Of a stretch of DNA of 8,984 nt, positions 1 through 6,493 are shown one piece after another. Source of the DNA: JAGLGH01 sp034723595 (GTDB lineage: Archaea; Nanobdellota; Nanobdellia; Woesearchaeales; JAGLGH01); NCBI GenBank assembly GCA_034723595.1, contig JAYEPB010000125.1:1-8984 (forward strand). Reading direction: 5' to 3'. Positions within the stretch are counted from its first letter, which is position 1, and each line of letters begins with the position of its first letter. The position numbers and the translations under genes were made by a program. The notes under the pieces were generated by a model. It did no database searches. It was not told the origin of the DNA and saw only the letters and a program-made list of their open reading frames with translations.

Positions 1-239
1 TTTCCAGTTGTGTCGTTGGCAAATACTGTAATGTTATATCTACCAAGAACTGTAAGATTAGCTGGCACAAAGATAAAATCAATTGCCTGATTGGCCAACT
101 GCTGGAGCAATGTGCCGTTAGGATATGTTACATTTGCAATAACTGAACCAAGGAATGAGTCAGAGGCATTGAAATCTATTAATACAGACTCAATACCATA
201 TTCAACATCAGTATCATTGACAGAGATGTCGATTGTTGG
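1..239 (-). repeat. 95-residue surface-protein repeat, copy A (partial)
   Basis: This is a partial copy of the 285-bp coding repeat, cut by the window edge; 79 residues are visible (1743-1821 of the surface protein). It contains the core SVNDTDVEYGIESV, the NVTYPNGTLLQQL block and the LGRYNITVFANDT block. It follows copy B at exactly one 285-bp period. Confidence 0.85.
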
Positions 240-3200
240 AGCAACTGTATCATTTACATAAAAGAACGATTCTGAGAGATTAACATTATTTGAAGTATCA
301 TTGGCAAATACTGTGATATTGTACTGGCCAATAGCTGTTAAATTATCAGGTTCTAATGTGAAATCAAGTGATTGGTTGGTCAATTGCTGAAGCAATGTGC
401 CATTAGGATATGTCACATTTGCGTTGACAGAATCAAGGAACTGGTCAGAGGCATTGAAATCTATCTTTACATTTTCAACTCCGTGTATGACATCAGTATC
501 ATTGACAGAAATGTTTACTGAGGGATTGACAGTATCTGTTGAATTGACTATATCCATTGTGAGATTTGCATCCTGATAATATTCTTTTGAGCATGTGACT
601 TCAGGAGTGAACTCACCTGGTGTTGTGAACTGGACAATAGCCTCATAAGTATTCAATCCAGTCTCAGTCATGTTATATATTCCTATGCCAGATATATTAA
701 GGTCGCAATCTGCGGTGCTTAACAAAGAGCTAGTGTTTGCATCTGTATAATTTACTGTGAAATTCACATATTGATTTACTTCGACATCAGTAGCGTTCTG
801 GTAGCCAGTAAGATTTGTTGGATGGTCTATGAAAGTAACTGTACTTTCATAACCACTCTGTCCAGCATAATTATCTGCTGAACAACTAAAAGTATGCACA
901 TATACTGTGGGATTTGATGCCTGAAGAATCGATCCATAGGTATAGTTCCCATTTCCCTGATCAATAAGAGCACCATTAGGAGTACCACCTAGTGTGCAAG
1001 TAGCACCAGTAATTCCAGTTCCATCTTCATCTGTATAATATGCCCATATCCAATGCTGATTATTTGGCGCAACTCCAGTATATCTTGTTGCATTACCGCT
1101 GACAACAAGATTTGTAGGCTCATTCCTAATCTCAACAGAAGATGAGTTTATTGGAGTTGTATTAGTTATTCCATCAGACGGAGTGACTTCGCATTTCCAC
1201 AATTCAAATAAGGTAGTATTCTGATAAGGCACTATTGCGCCAGTAAATGAAGTAAGCGAGCTGTCCTTGAACCATTTTATTGTGCTTGTATCATTATCCC
1301 CTTCTGCATCATTATAAGTATAATTACAGTGCATGTCATTAAGCGTGCTTACATAAGAGCCACTATTATAAGTAGGAATAATCGTAACATTTGTAACATT
1401 TGGGGCAGTATTTGTCCTGGCATAAAACGTCACATTCTTTTCATCAACATTATTAGATGTGTCATTAATCCACATAGTGATATTGTTCCATGCAGAGTCT
1501 ATTGCAGTGAAATTTGCGTAAAGGTCATTGCAGTCAGATATTGAAGTGTTTGTCGCATTATTGTTCAGATTATACCAACACTTGTCTGGATAGTCTTCTG
1601 TGAATGTCCAGTTCAGAGTGAGATTAAGAGTGTAATATGTGGCGTTGTTTTCAGGATATGTTATGTTTAAGATAGGATCTATGTTATCCTGCACAGTAAT
1701 CTGGATAGGGGTGAAGTTTGTGTTGCCTGATGTGTCATTGACAGAAATATTTAGGATTAATATTCCTGGAGTCAATGCTGTTGCGTTTGTTATCAAGCCA
1801 GTTGATGAATTAATTGCGAAATTATTTGTGTCGTTGATTGCGTATTTGTCAATCTGGTAATTGTCACTGGCATTGACTTGGTAGCTGAAAGGATTGTTGT
1901 ATTGAATGATTTGGTTTGTTGGAGTCTGATTCCAGGCAGGGGATGTTGTATCATTTACATTGAAGAATGATGCGGTGGTATTTGTGTTGCCTGTTGTATC
2001 ATTTGCAAAGACAGTTATGTTGTATCTGCCAAGAGCAGTAAGATTAGCAGGAACAAATTCAAAGTCAATTGCCTGGTCTGTGAGCTGTTGCAATAAAGTG
2101 CCATTTGGATAAGTCACATTTGCAATGACTGAATCAAGATCAACATTTGATACATTAAAATCTATTAACACAGACTCAATGCCATATTCTACATCAGTAT
2201 CATTAACAGAGATATTGATTGTTGGATCTATTGTATCATTTACATAAAAGAAAGATGTTGAAGTGTTTGTATTTCCTGACGTGTCATTCGCAAAGACTGT
2301 GATGTTATATCTGCCGAGAGTTGTAAGGTTTGCAGGAACAAAGACAAAATCAACAGACTGATTTGTCAATTGCTGAAGCAAAGTGCCGTTAGGGTAAGTT
2401 ACATTTGCGATGACTGAATCAAGATCAACATTTGATGCATTAAAATCTATTAACACAGATTCAATACCATATTCAACATCAGTATCATTCACAGATATGT
2501 TGATGGTTGGAGGGGTTGTATCAACTGTAAAATTTCGCGTCTCGCTTGTGTTAGTATTAGTGGCGTCATCCCAGCAGGTCACATTCCAGCTATGGCTGCC
2601 ATCAGCAAATCCCTGAACATCATGCGAAACTTCACTCCCATTAGGGCTAAAATAATCAGACATGTTTACTACGCCATCAATTGTCAAATTACAGTATAAG
2701 ATAGTATCTATATTGTCAGTAGCTGTCCAATTAAAGTAAACTGCAGTCTCATTTGTGGCATAATCATTGTCTGGAGCATTTAATGTTACTGATGGTTTTG
2801 TTTTATCCACTATGAAAGTGCGCTGCTTGCTTGCAGCTGTTTCTGTAGGATCTATACACTCAATCTTCCATGTTTGCTCTGCCCCCTCAGCAATTCCAGT
2901 AACTTCAAAAGTAGTATTTATGCTCTCGTTTGTAGAACTATTTGTCTGGTTTAAGATATCATTGATATATAAAGAACAATTTAGATTATCATGGACTGGG
3001 TCATAAACATAAAAAGTGAAATTTATATCTCCATCTTTATCTGCATAATTACTTTCTGGCGAGACAAGGTACACCAATGGTGGCACTATAGTTATAGCTA
3101 TAGGAGTTGAATTGACAGAATTCCCATCATCATCTGTTGCCTGAACAATTATGGTATAATCGCCAATATCTAAAGCAGGAGAGATACTTAGATTAGTGGA

Positions 3201-5465
3201 AGAACCATTAGCAACAGTTCCGTTCTGCCCATTTGCTGAATCATTTATAAAAATAGTATAATTTATATCAGCAGTTGTATCGTCTGTTAATACAAAAGTA
3301 ATTCGCGGACTATGGTCAGATATGTTTGAACCTGATGAAGGATAAGTTATCTGGGCAGTTGGGAGCCCGGCAGTGAATGTGAAATTTCTGGTTTCAGAAA
3401 TATTTGAGTTTGTTTCTGCATCTGTGCAGTTTATGGACCATGAATGATTGCCAACAGATAAGCCTGAAATTGTAAATGAAGTAGTTGTATCACTTGCAGT
3501 AGATTCATTTGTCTGATTCAGGACATCATCAATATAGATTGAACAATTGAGTGGTGGAGTCTCATCTACAGCTTTGAATGTAAAATCGATGTCTGTTGGG
3601 CCAGTTGTATAGTTATCACTTGGGCCAAGCAGGGTTATCTCAGGGGGTTCATTATCGACAATCAGTGAAGCGCTTGGGAATTTTACATAAGAGGCTTCAG
3701 TATTTTCCCATTGGATGTATGCAAGTTTGTTAGCAGTAGATGTTACATTAATGCAAAACTGAACACCTATTCGCTCGCCAGGGCTTAGATTAAGATCATC
3801 ACTATAAGGCACATTATCACCCCAGTTATTGAATGCAGCTGCAGCGCATATATTTGAGGTTGCAAAAGTTGTGTTGAATGGATTGTATTCTGTCCCATTA
3901 TATTTTAATATTTTAGCAAAAAGATATGCATCTGGATTAGATGCTGAACAATCGCCAAAAATTGAAAAGTTCCAGGTTCCATTAACCCTTGTTTGTGTTG
4001 TCCAGTTAGGAGCAATCCATTTTTCAGTAAAGCATATGACTCCCAAACTATTCAAAGATACAGTAGCAGAAATATAACCAGTTGCCCCAACAGTCTCATT
4101 CTTCATTTGCTGATAAGCAGAATATTGGGAGTCAGAAGCATTAAAAAGATAATATATATTTTCAATTACTTCACCAAATCCAGGATCATCCGGAGTCAAT
4201 TCAAATGTGTATTCCTGTCCTGGAAGCAGTCCTGTCTTGAACAGAGTCCATTCGCCAAAGCATTCCTGAGATGTGAAGTTCCAGTCTTTGCATTTGTATA
4301 GACTTGTTCCTGTTGCGACAACTGTGACATTTGCTGTAGTGAAATTCATAGCAGTAGGGTCAATCGCATATACTTTCTTGTATTTTGCAAGCTCTTTATG
4401 TTCTGATATATCCAATTCTTCGAATTTGATGAATTCTGTAACATCTGAGTCTGCAACAAAATCATTGATTGTGATGTCTTGGATGATGTGGTTTGAAGGC
4501 TTGATGACAACCTTGTGCTTTCCTTTATTTAGATTCACTGGCTTTGCTTTCTTTACTTTTTTTGTCTTATCTGTAGCTGTCTGGAATGCTCCTGTATTAT
4601 TAGTTAAAATTTCTTCAACCTCAAAATCAATGGTCTCCTCAAGGTTTCCTGTCATGTCATAGAATTCCACAATCGATTCTACATCATTCCCTTTGGAATC
4701 TTTTATTGTTGCATTGAATGTGACATTGCCATAAGTGAAATGGTCATAGGAGATGTTCAATGCAGCAAATCTGGCAGCATCAAGAACTTCTAATGCAAGA
4801 GCTATAGATATTTCATTGCCAAAGACAAATGAGGTATTGAATTTTAGGAGATCGCTGTAATACTCAGAATAATTCTCTTCAAGGTATGCCAGCAATTCTG
4901 AAATAGAAGTCTGGGGTTCAGGAAGAATAAAGTCAAGATATGCCTTATCAGTATAATGGATATCTGAATATAAATCTGCAGAATCAAGGCTGTAATCAGC
5001 ATATATTATCCTTGCTGAAATGCTGCTGTTTTTCGTAGTGCCATATTTTCCTTCATAGAGGAAGATATCCTCGTTCCAGGCATCATAATAAGGCTCATAG
5101 TCAATAAAATCACAGCATTTTGCAGAACCCTGGCAGAAAGATGTTGTGTTGCCATTGTCAAAAGAATGGATCTCCCAGAGGGAGCAAAGATTGGAAGTAT
5201 TCAAATCTAGCTGGACAATGCTATCTTTAATTGAGAATCCAATAACTCCTGCTTTTTTAATATCCTCTGAGAGATCCGAAAGAATATGAAGGTCTATTTC
5301 AATTTCAGGATGGGTGTTTTCGTCGGGGAATACAATAAATGCGAGGGTTGTTAACATTAGGCTGCATAATACAAAAAAGCATAAACTCTTCAGATTCAGT
5401 TGTGATTTCTGCGAAGAGGTTATCTTATAATTATGATAAGATTCAATCTTTTGTTTAATATGCAT
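1..5465 (-). CDS. Very large signal-anchored, Ig-like-repeat cell-surface protein (partial, C-terminus beyond the left edge)
   Basis: The minus strand reads open without a stop from an ATG at 5465 to the window edge: 1821 complete codons with no C-terminus. Residues 1-26 are Lys-rich and polar, and 27-47 are a hydrophobic stretch (signal peptide or membrane anchor). Residues about 50-605 carry paired cysteines (C94, C111, C117, C118; C392 and C402 in a CxxWxF...CxGxW arrangement). From about 606 come beta-rich modules of roughly 85-95 residues: Ig-like at about 606, 698, 793 and 887, 95-residue repeats at about 984-1173, a cadherin/dystroglycan-like stretch at about 1176-1260, further modules to about 1645, then two more 95-residue repeats. 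Asn and Thr are very abundant, with many N-x-S/T sequons, which suggests an N-glycosylated extracellular protein. Inferred role: S-layer-like, adhesive or cell-contact surface protein; no enzyme motif was recognised. The ATG precedes the anchor directly. M37, inside the hydrophobic stretch, is a less likely start. Confidence is high for the gene and class, low for any specific function. Confidence 0.9.
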   Translation of the reverse strand, partial: MHIKQKIESYHNYKITSSQKSQLNLKSLCFFVLCSLMLTTLAFIVFPDENTHPEIEIDLHILSDLSEDIKKAGVIGFSIKDSIVQLDLNTSNLCSLWEIHSFDNGNTTSFCQGSAKCCDFIDYEPYYDAWNEDIFLYEGKYGTTKNSSISARIIYADYSLDSADLYSDIHYTDKAYLDFILPEPQTSISELLAYLEENYSEYYSDLLKFNTSFVFGNEISIALALEVLDAARFAALNISYDHFTYGNVTFNATIKDSKGNDVESIVEFYDMTGNLEETIDFEVEEILTNNTGAFQTATDKTKKVKKAKPVNLNKGKHKVVIKPSNHIIQDITINDFVADSDVTEFIKFEELDISEHKELAKYKKVYAIDPTAMNFTTANVTVVATGTSLYKCKDWNFTSQECFGEWTLFKTGLLPGQEYTFELTPDDPGFGEVIENIYYLFNASDSQYSAYQQMKNETVGATGYISATVSLNSLGVICFTEKWIAPNWTTQTRVNGTWNFSIFGDCSASNPDAYLFAKILKYNGTEYNPFNTTFATSNICAAAAFNNWGDNVPYSDDLNLSPGERIGVQFCINVTSTANKLAYIQWENTEASYVKFPSASLIVDNEPPEITLLGPSDNYTTGPTDIDFTFKAVDETPPLNCSIYIDDVLNQTNESTASDTTTSFTISGLSVGNHSWSINCTDAETNSNISETRNFTFTAGLPTAQITYPSSGSNISDHSPRITFVLTDDTTADINYTIFINDSANGQNGTVANGSSTNLSISPALDIGDYTIIVQATDDDGNSVNSTPIAITIVPPLVYLVSPESNYADKDGDINFTFYVYDPVHDNLNCSLYINDILNQTNSSTNESINTTFEVTGIAEGAEQTWKIECIDPTETAASKQRTFIVDKTKPSVTLNAPDNDYATNETAVYFNWTATDNIDTILYCNLTIDGVVNMSDYFSPNGSEVSHDVQGFADGSHSWNVTCWDDATNTNTSETRNFTVDTTPPTINISVNDTDVEYGIESVLIDFNASNVDLDSVIANVTYPNGTLLQQLTNQSVDFVFVPANLTTLGRYNITVFANDTSGNTNTSTSFFYVNDTIDPTINISVNDTDVEYGIESVLIDFNVSNVDLDSVIANVTYPNGTLLQQLTDQAIDFEFVPANLTALGRYNITVFANDTTGNTNTTASFFNVNDTTSPAWNQTPTNQIIQYNNPFSYQVNASDNYQIDKYAINDTNNFAINSSTGLITNATALTPGILILNISVNDTSGNTNFTPIQITVQDNIDPILNITYPENNATYYTLNLTLNWTFTEDYPDKCWYNLNNNATNTSISDCNDLYANFTAIDSAWNNITMWINDTSNNVDEKNVTFYARTNTAPNVTNVTIIPTYNSGSYVSTLNDMHCNYTYNDAEGDNDTSTIKWFKDSSLTSFTGAIVPYQNTTLFELWKCEVTPSDGITNTTPINSSSVEIRNEPTNLVVSGNATRYTGVAPNNQHWIWAYYTDEDGTGITGATCTLGGTPNGALIDQGNGNYTYGSILQASNPTVYVHTFSCSADNYAGQSGYESTVTFIDHPTNLTGYQNATDVEVNQYVNFTVNYTDANTSSLLSTADCDLNISGIGIYNMTETGLNTYEAIVQFTTPGEFTPEVTCSKEYYQDANLTMDIVNSTDTVNPSVNISVNDTDVIHGVENVKIDFNASDQFLDSVNANVTYPNGTLLQQLTNQSLDFTLEPDNLTAIGQYNITVFANDTSNNVNLSESFFYVNDTVAPTIDISVNDTDVEYGIESVLIDFNASDSFLGSVIANVTYPNGTLLQQLANQAIDFIFVPANLTVLGRYNITVFANDTTG
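240..524 (-). repeat. 95-residue surface-protein repeat, copy B (most diverged)
   Basis: Complete 285-bp unit encoding residues 1648-1742. It keeps NVTYPNGTLLQQLTNQS and YNITVFANDTS, but has DVIHGVENVKIDF where the other copies read DVEYGIESVLIDF, and LEPDNLTAIGQ where they read FVPANLT.LGR. It is in tandem with copy A. Confidence 0.85.
1941..2225 (-). repeat. 95-residue surface-protein repeat, copy C
   Basis: Complete 285-bp unit, residues 1081-1175. It shares with copy D the segment SNVDLDSVIANVTYPNG, which copies A and B lack in that form, and follows copy D at exactly 285 bp (the landmark gttgga lies at 2506 in D and 2221 in C). Confidence 0.85.
2226..2510 (-). repeat. 95-residue surface-protein repeat, copy D
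   Basis: Complete 285-bp unit, residues 986-1080, the first copy in translation order. Core blocks are VEYGIESVLIDFNAS, NVTYPNGTLLQQLTNQSVDF and TLGRYNITVFANDTSGNTN. It directly follows the Ig-like module that starts near residue 887. Confidence 0.85.
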
Positions 5466-5480
5466 TGTCCAGACCTGTGG

Positions 5481-5498
5481 TATATAGGCTTAAAATTG
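5481..5498 (-). promoter_or_regulatory. Candidate TATA element(s) for the surface-protein gene
   Basis: Reading the minus strand, AATTTTAA (5497-5490) is centred about 28 nt before the ATG at 5465, and TATATA (5486-5481) about 18 nt before it. Only the first fits a leaderless start; neither is a strong archaeal TATA box. A purine-rich AGGT about 10 nt upstream of the ATG could act as a weak Shine-Dalgarno site if the transcript starts further upstream. Confidence 0.35.
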
Positions 5499-5652
5499 GT
5501 TTATCGTCGTAATCCCTATGAGTATAGTCCAAAAAATCCTTTATATAGTTTGGGTTGATAAATTAATGAGAAAAATGTCAAACAGTTTATATTTTTATAA
5601 TGATTCTCTATAAACAACCACTATTCAAAATTTGCCCAGCAAACTTCTAAAA

Positions 5653-5670
5653 AAAGCAAGATATTTAAAT
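5653..5670 (+). promoter_or_regulatory. Candidate BRE/TATA promoter of the 110-residue zinc-protein gene
   Basis: ATATTTAAAT (5661-5670) follows an A-rich, purine-rich stretch (aaaaagcaag) of the kind expected for a BRE. Its centre predicts a transcript start near 5692, leaving a leader of about 35 nt that contains the Shine-Dalgarno site. Confidence 0.5.
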
Positions 5671-5715
5671 GACCTATCTAATTCTTGAAACAAGGTATGC
5701 ATATATATTAAATCT

Positions 5716-5720
5716 GGAGG
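5716..5720 (+). promoter_or_regulatory. Shine-Dalgarno site GGAGG for the 110-residue zinc protein
   Basis: GGAGG lies 6 nt before the ATG at 5727, complementary to the usual archaeal 16S rRNA 3' end. It fixes the start codon, and it is the only clear Shine-Dalgarno site in the window. Confidence 0.8.
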
Positions 5721-5726
5721 GAAAAA

Positions 5727-6059
5727 ATGGCAAGAACAATAAATTACGGTTCAGAGGAAAAAGAAGATATGGACAAGATTAATGGAGAAAAGGATATATA
5801 TGATGAAGAAGGCATACAGAAGCTGAGGGATGAAGGTCAGATCTCTGACTGGGAAGCAGGATTTATGCAAGGCGCTTCAGGAGGAGGCGAAGGAGCAAAA
5901 TGCAGGAACTGCGGCAAGATATTCACCAGCGATGATAAAATAGTGGAAAGAAGAAAAGACGATAAGAGATATATTTTCTGCTCAGAGAAATGCGGACAGC
6001 AATACTTTGATAAACAAGAAAGGGAGTGCGAAGAAACTTTTAAGGCTTATAAGCAGTAA
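5727..6059 (+). CDS. Small treble-clef-like (TRASH/MYM-type) zinc-binding protein
   Basis: A 110-residue protein, soluble, with no signal peptide or membrane segment. Residues 1-28 are charged and acidic. Residues 29-49 form a probable helical segment (GIQKLRDEGQISDWEAGFM). A Gly-rich linker (51-56) leads to a zinc site: C59-x2-C62, then about 22 residues, then C85-x3-C89 in the context FCSEKCGQQYF. This CxxC...FCSxxC layout is typical of TRASH/MYM-FCS-like treble clefs, which bind zinc and act in metal sensing or protein/nucleic-acid contacts. C101 is an extra cysteine outside the core. The start is supported by GGAGG six bases upstream. It is followed after 48 bp by the tRNA gene, which has its own TATA box. 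Precise function unknown; DNA- or ribosome-associated roles are possible but unsupported here. Confidence 0.85.
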   Translation: MARTINYGSEEKEDMDKINGEKDIYDEEGIQKLRDEGQISDWEAGFMQGASGGGEGAKCRNCGKIFTSDDKIVERRKDDKRYIFCSEKCGQQYFDKQERECEETFKAYKQ

Positions 6060-6070
6060 TCTCTTTTCGC

Positions 6071-6082
6071 AATATTTATAAA
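6071..6082 (+). promoter_or_regulatory. TATA box of the tRNA-Tyr gene
   Basis: AATATTTATAAA lies just after the zinc-protein stop codon. Its centre is about 30 nt before the first tRNA base, so transcription would start a few nucleotides upstream of the mature 5' end, as is usual for archaeal tRNA genes. Confidence 0.65.
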
Positions 6083-6107
6083 GAAATAAGCAATCCTTTT
6101 CTACTAA

Positions 6108-6233
6108 CCCTTCCTAGCTCAACGGCAGAGCGTTCGGCTGTAGTTTAAAACATCTGCTGACTTTGCATTTGCTTGGGATGAAAGCAGACCAGCTGAAACC
6201 GAAAGGTTCCCAGTTCAAATCCGGGGGAAGGGA
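6108..6233 (+). tRNA. tRNA-Tyr (GTA) with a 54-nt intron
   Basis: All arms can be drawn. The acceptor CCCTTCC (6108-6114) pairs fully with GGAAGGG (6226-6232), with A73 at 6233 and no encoded CCA. The D arm is GCTC/GAGC with loop AACGGCA. The anticodon stem TTCGG (6133-6137) pairs with CCGAA (6199-6203). The loop, once spliced, is CTGTAGA with anticodon GTA at 6140-6142. The T arm is CCCAG/CCGGG with loop TTCAAAT and one A-C mismatch at 52-62. C1-G72 and A73 are the archaeal tyrosine identity elements and agree with the anticodon. T8-A14 and A15-T48 tertiary pairs are possible. The mature length without intron is 72 nt before CCA addition. The gene decodes UAC/UAU codons. Confidence 0.9.
6144..6197 (+). 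other. tRNA-Tyr intron at the canonical 37/38 position
   Basis: 54 nt between G37 (6143) and A38 (6198). A 6-bp internal stem TCTGCT (6153-6158)/AGCAGA (6183-6188) encloses a 24-nt loop. With cleavage at 37/38, the bulges would be A36-G37-T and A-A-A38. The central helix 6138-6141/6192-6195 then has only three of four pairs (C-G, U.U, G-C, U-G), so the bulge-helix-bulge is relaxed. Splicing would need the archaeal tRNA endonuclease and RtcB-type ligase. Boundaries are inferred from the mature tRNA fold. Confidence 0.75.
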
Positions 6234-6244
6234 TTTTCTTTTTT
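6234..6244 (+). terminator. Oligo-T terminator after tRNA-Tyr
   Basis: TTTTCTTTTTT begins directly after the discriminator base. T-runs without a hairpin are the usual archaeal termination signal. The next ORF starts 27 nt further on, so it probably has separate transcription or depends on read-through. Confidence 0.65.
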
Positions 6245-6271
6245 GATTAGGATTAAGAGAGAGCAATAAAC

Positions 6272-6424
6272 ATGAAAAAATCATTCTTATGCAAGATAGG
6301 GGTTCATAAGTGGGGAAGATCCACATCTATATCTCATGCGTTTCAATCCAATACACTAGACTGGAAAAAGAAATGCAAGAGATGTGGAAAGATAAAAAGA
6401 TGGGTAACTGCAAAAAATTATTAA
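6272..6424 (+). CDS. 50-residue zinc-ribbon-like small protein
   Basis: A short ORF, ATG at 6272 to TAA at 6422-6424. The protein starts MKKSFLCKIGVHKWGRS and ends with CKRCGKIKRWV plus a short tail. Likely zinc ligands are C7 and H12 in the N-terminal knuckle and C35 and C38 in the C-terminal CxxC. Lys/Arg/Trp-rich flanks suggest a basic, possibly RNA- or DNA-contacting surface. The CK-x2-G-x-HKW start with a distal CxRCGK motif recurs in small archaeal and phage zinc-ribbon-like proteins of unknown role; I rely on motif memory for this, not a search. An alternative ORF in another frame over the same bases lacks the motif. Upstream is only a weak purine stretch (agagagag), so the start rests on the motif at the N-terminus. 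It lies between the tRNA and the SpoIIM-like gene; function unknown. Confidence 0.75.
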   Translation: MKKSFLCKIGVHKWGRSTSISHAFQSNTLDWKKKCKRCGKIKRWVTAKNY

Positions 6425-6451
6425 AAAAGTCGGTGAGATACATGGGAGAAG

Positions 6452-6472
6452 AAAACCGAATTATTTATATAC
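6452..6472 (+). promoter_or_regulatory. BRE/TATA promoter of the SpoIIM-like gene (leaderless spacing)
   Basis: TTTATATA (6464-6471) follows a purine-rich BRE-like AAAACCGAA. The TATA centre (about 6467) is 26-27 nt before the ATG at 6494, which places the transcript start on the start codon. No Shine-Dalgarno sequence is present. Confidence 0.65.
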
Positions 6473-6493
6473 CAGTATGGTTCAGAGAAAGTT

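Larger units (their letters stand above)
5466..5726. other. Divergent intergenic region between the surface-protein gene and the zinc-protein gene
   Basis: This 261-bp gap holds no ORF above about 15 codons. It contains promoter-like elements for both neighbours, plus a further strong TATA-like sequence (TTTATATA, 5540-5547) preceded on the plus strand by an A-run. No hairpin with an adjacent T-run and no riboswitch-like structure was recognised. Confidence 0.6.

Noticed and set aside
1..2510. The regular 285-bp repeats considered as a CRISPR array or mobile element
   Set aside because: The repeats are in-frame coding modules with diverged sequence, no short identical repeats with unique spacers, no terminal inverted repeats and no transposase.
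1329..4662. Several plus-strand ORFs of 64-129 residues opposite the surface-protein gene
   Set aside because: They lie antisense to a continuous 1821-codon frame with a coherent repeated protein, have no recognisable domains or start signals, and arise because the Asn/Thr-rich minus frame leaves few stops on the opposite strand.
5565..5612. 15-codon ORF after the orphan TATA element
   Set aside because: Too short and without a ribosome-binding site or motif to be called a gene from sequence alone.
6108..6233. tRNA-Trp as an alternative identity, suggested by the CCA in the intron's GACCAG and by the box C/D-like motifs
   Set aside because: The spliced anticodon loop CTGTAGA with C1-G72 and A73 fits tRNA-Tyr exactly, and no splice scheme that puts CCA in the anticodon keeps the TTCGG/CCGAA stem.
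6114..6326. Minus-strand ORF of 70 residues across the tRNA gene
   Set aside because: It overlaps a well-folded tRNA and its terminator on the opposite strand and shows no protein motif.
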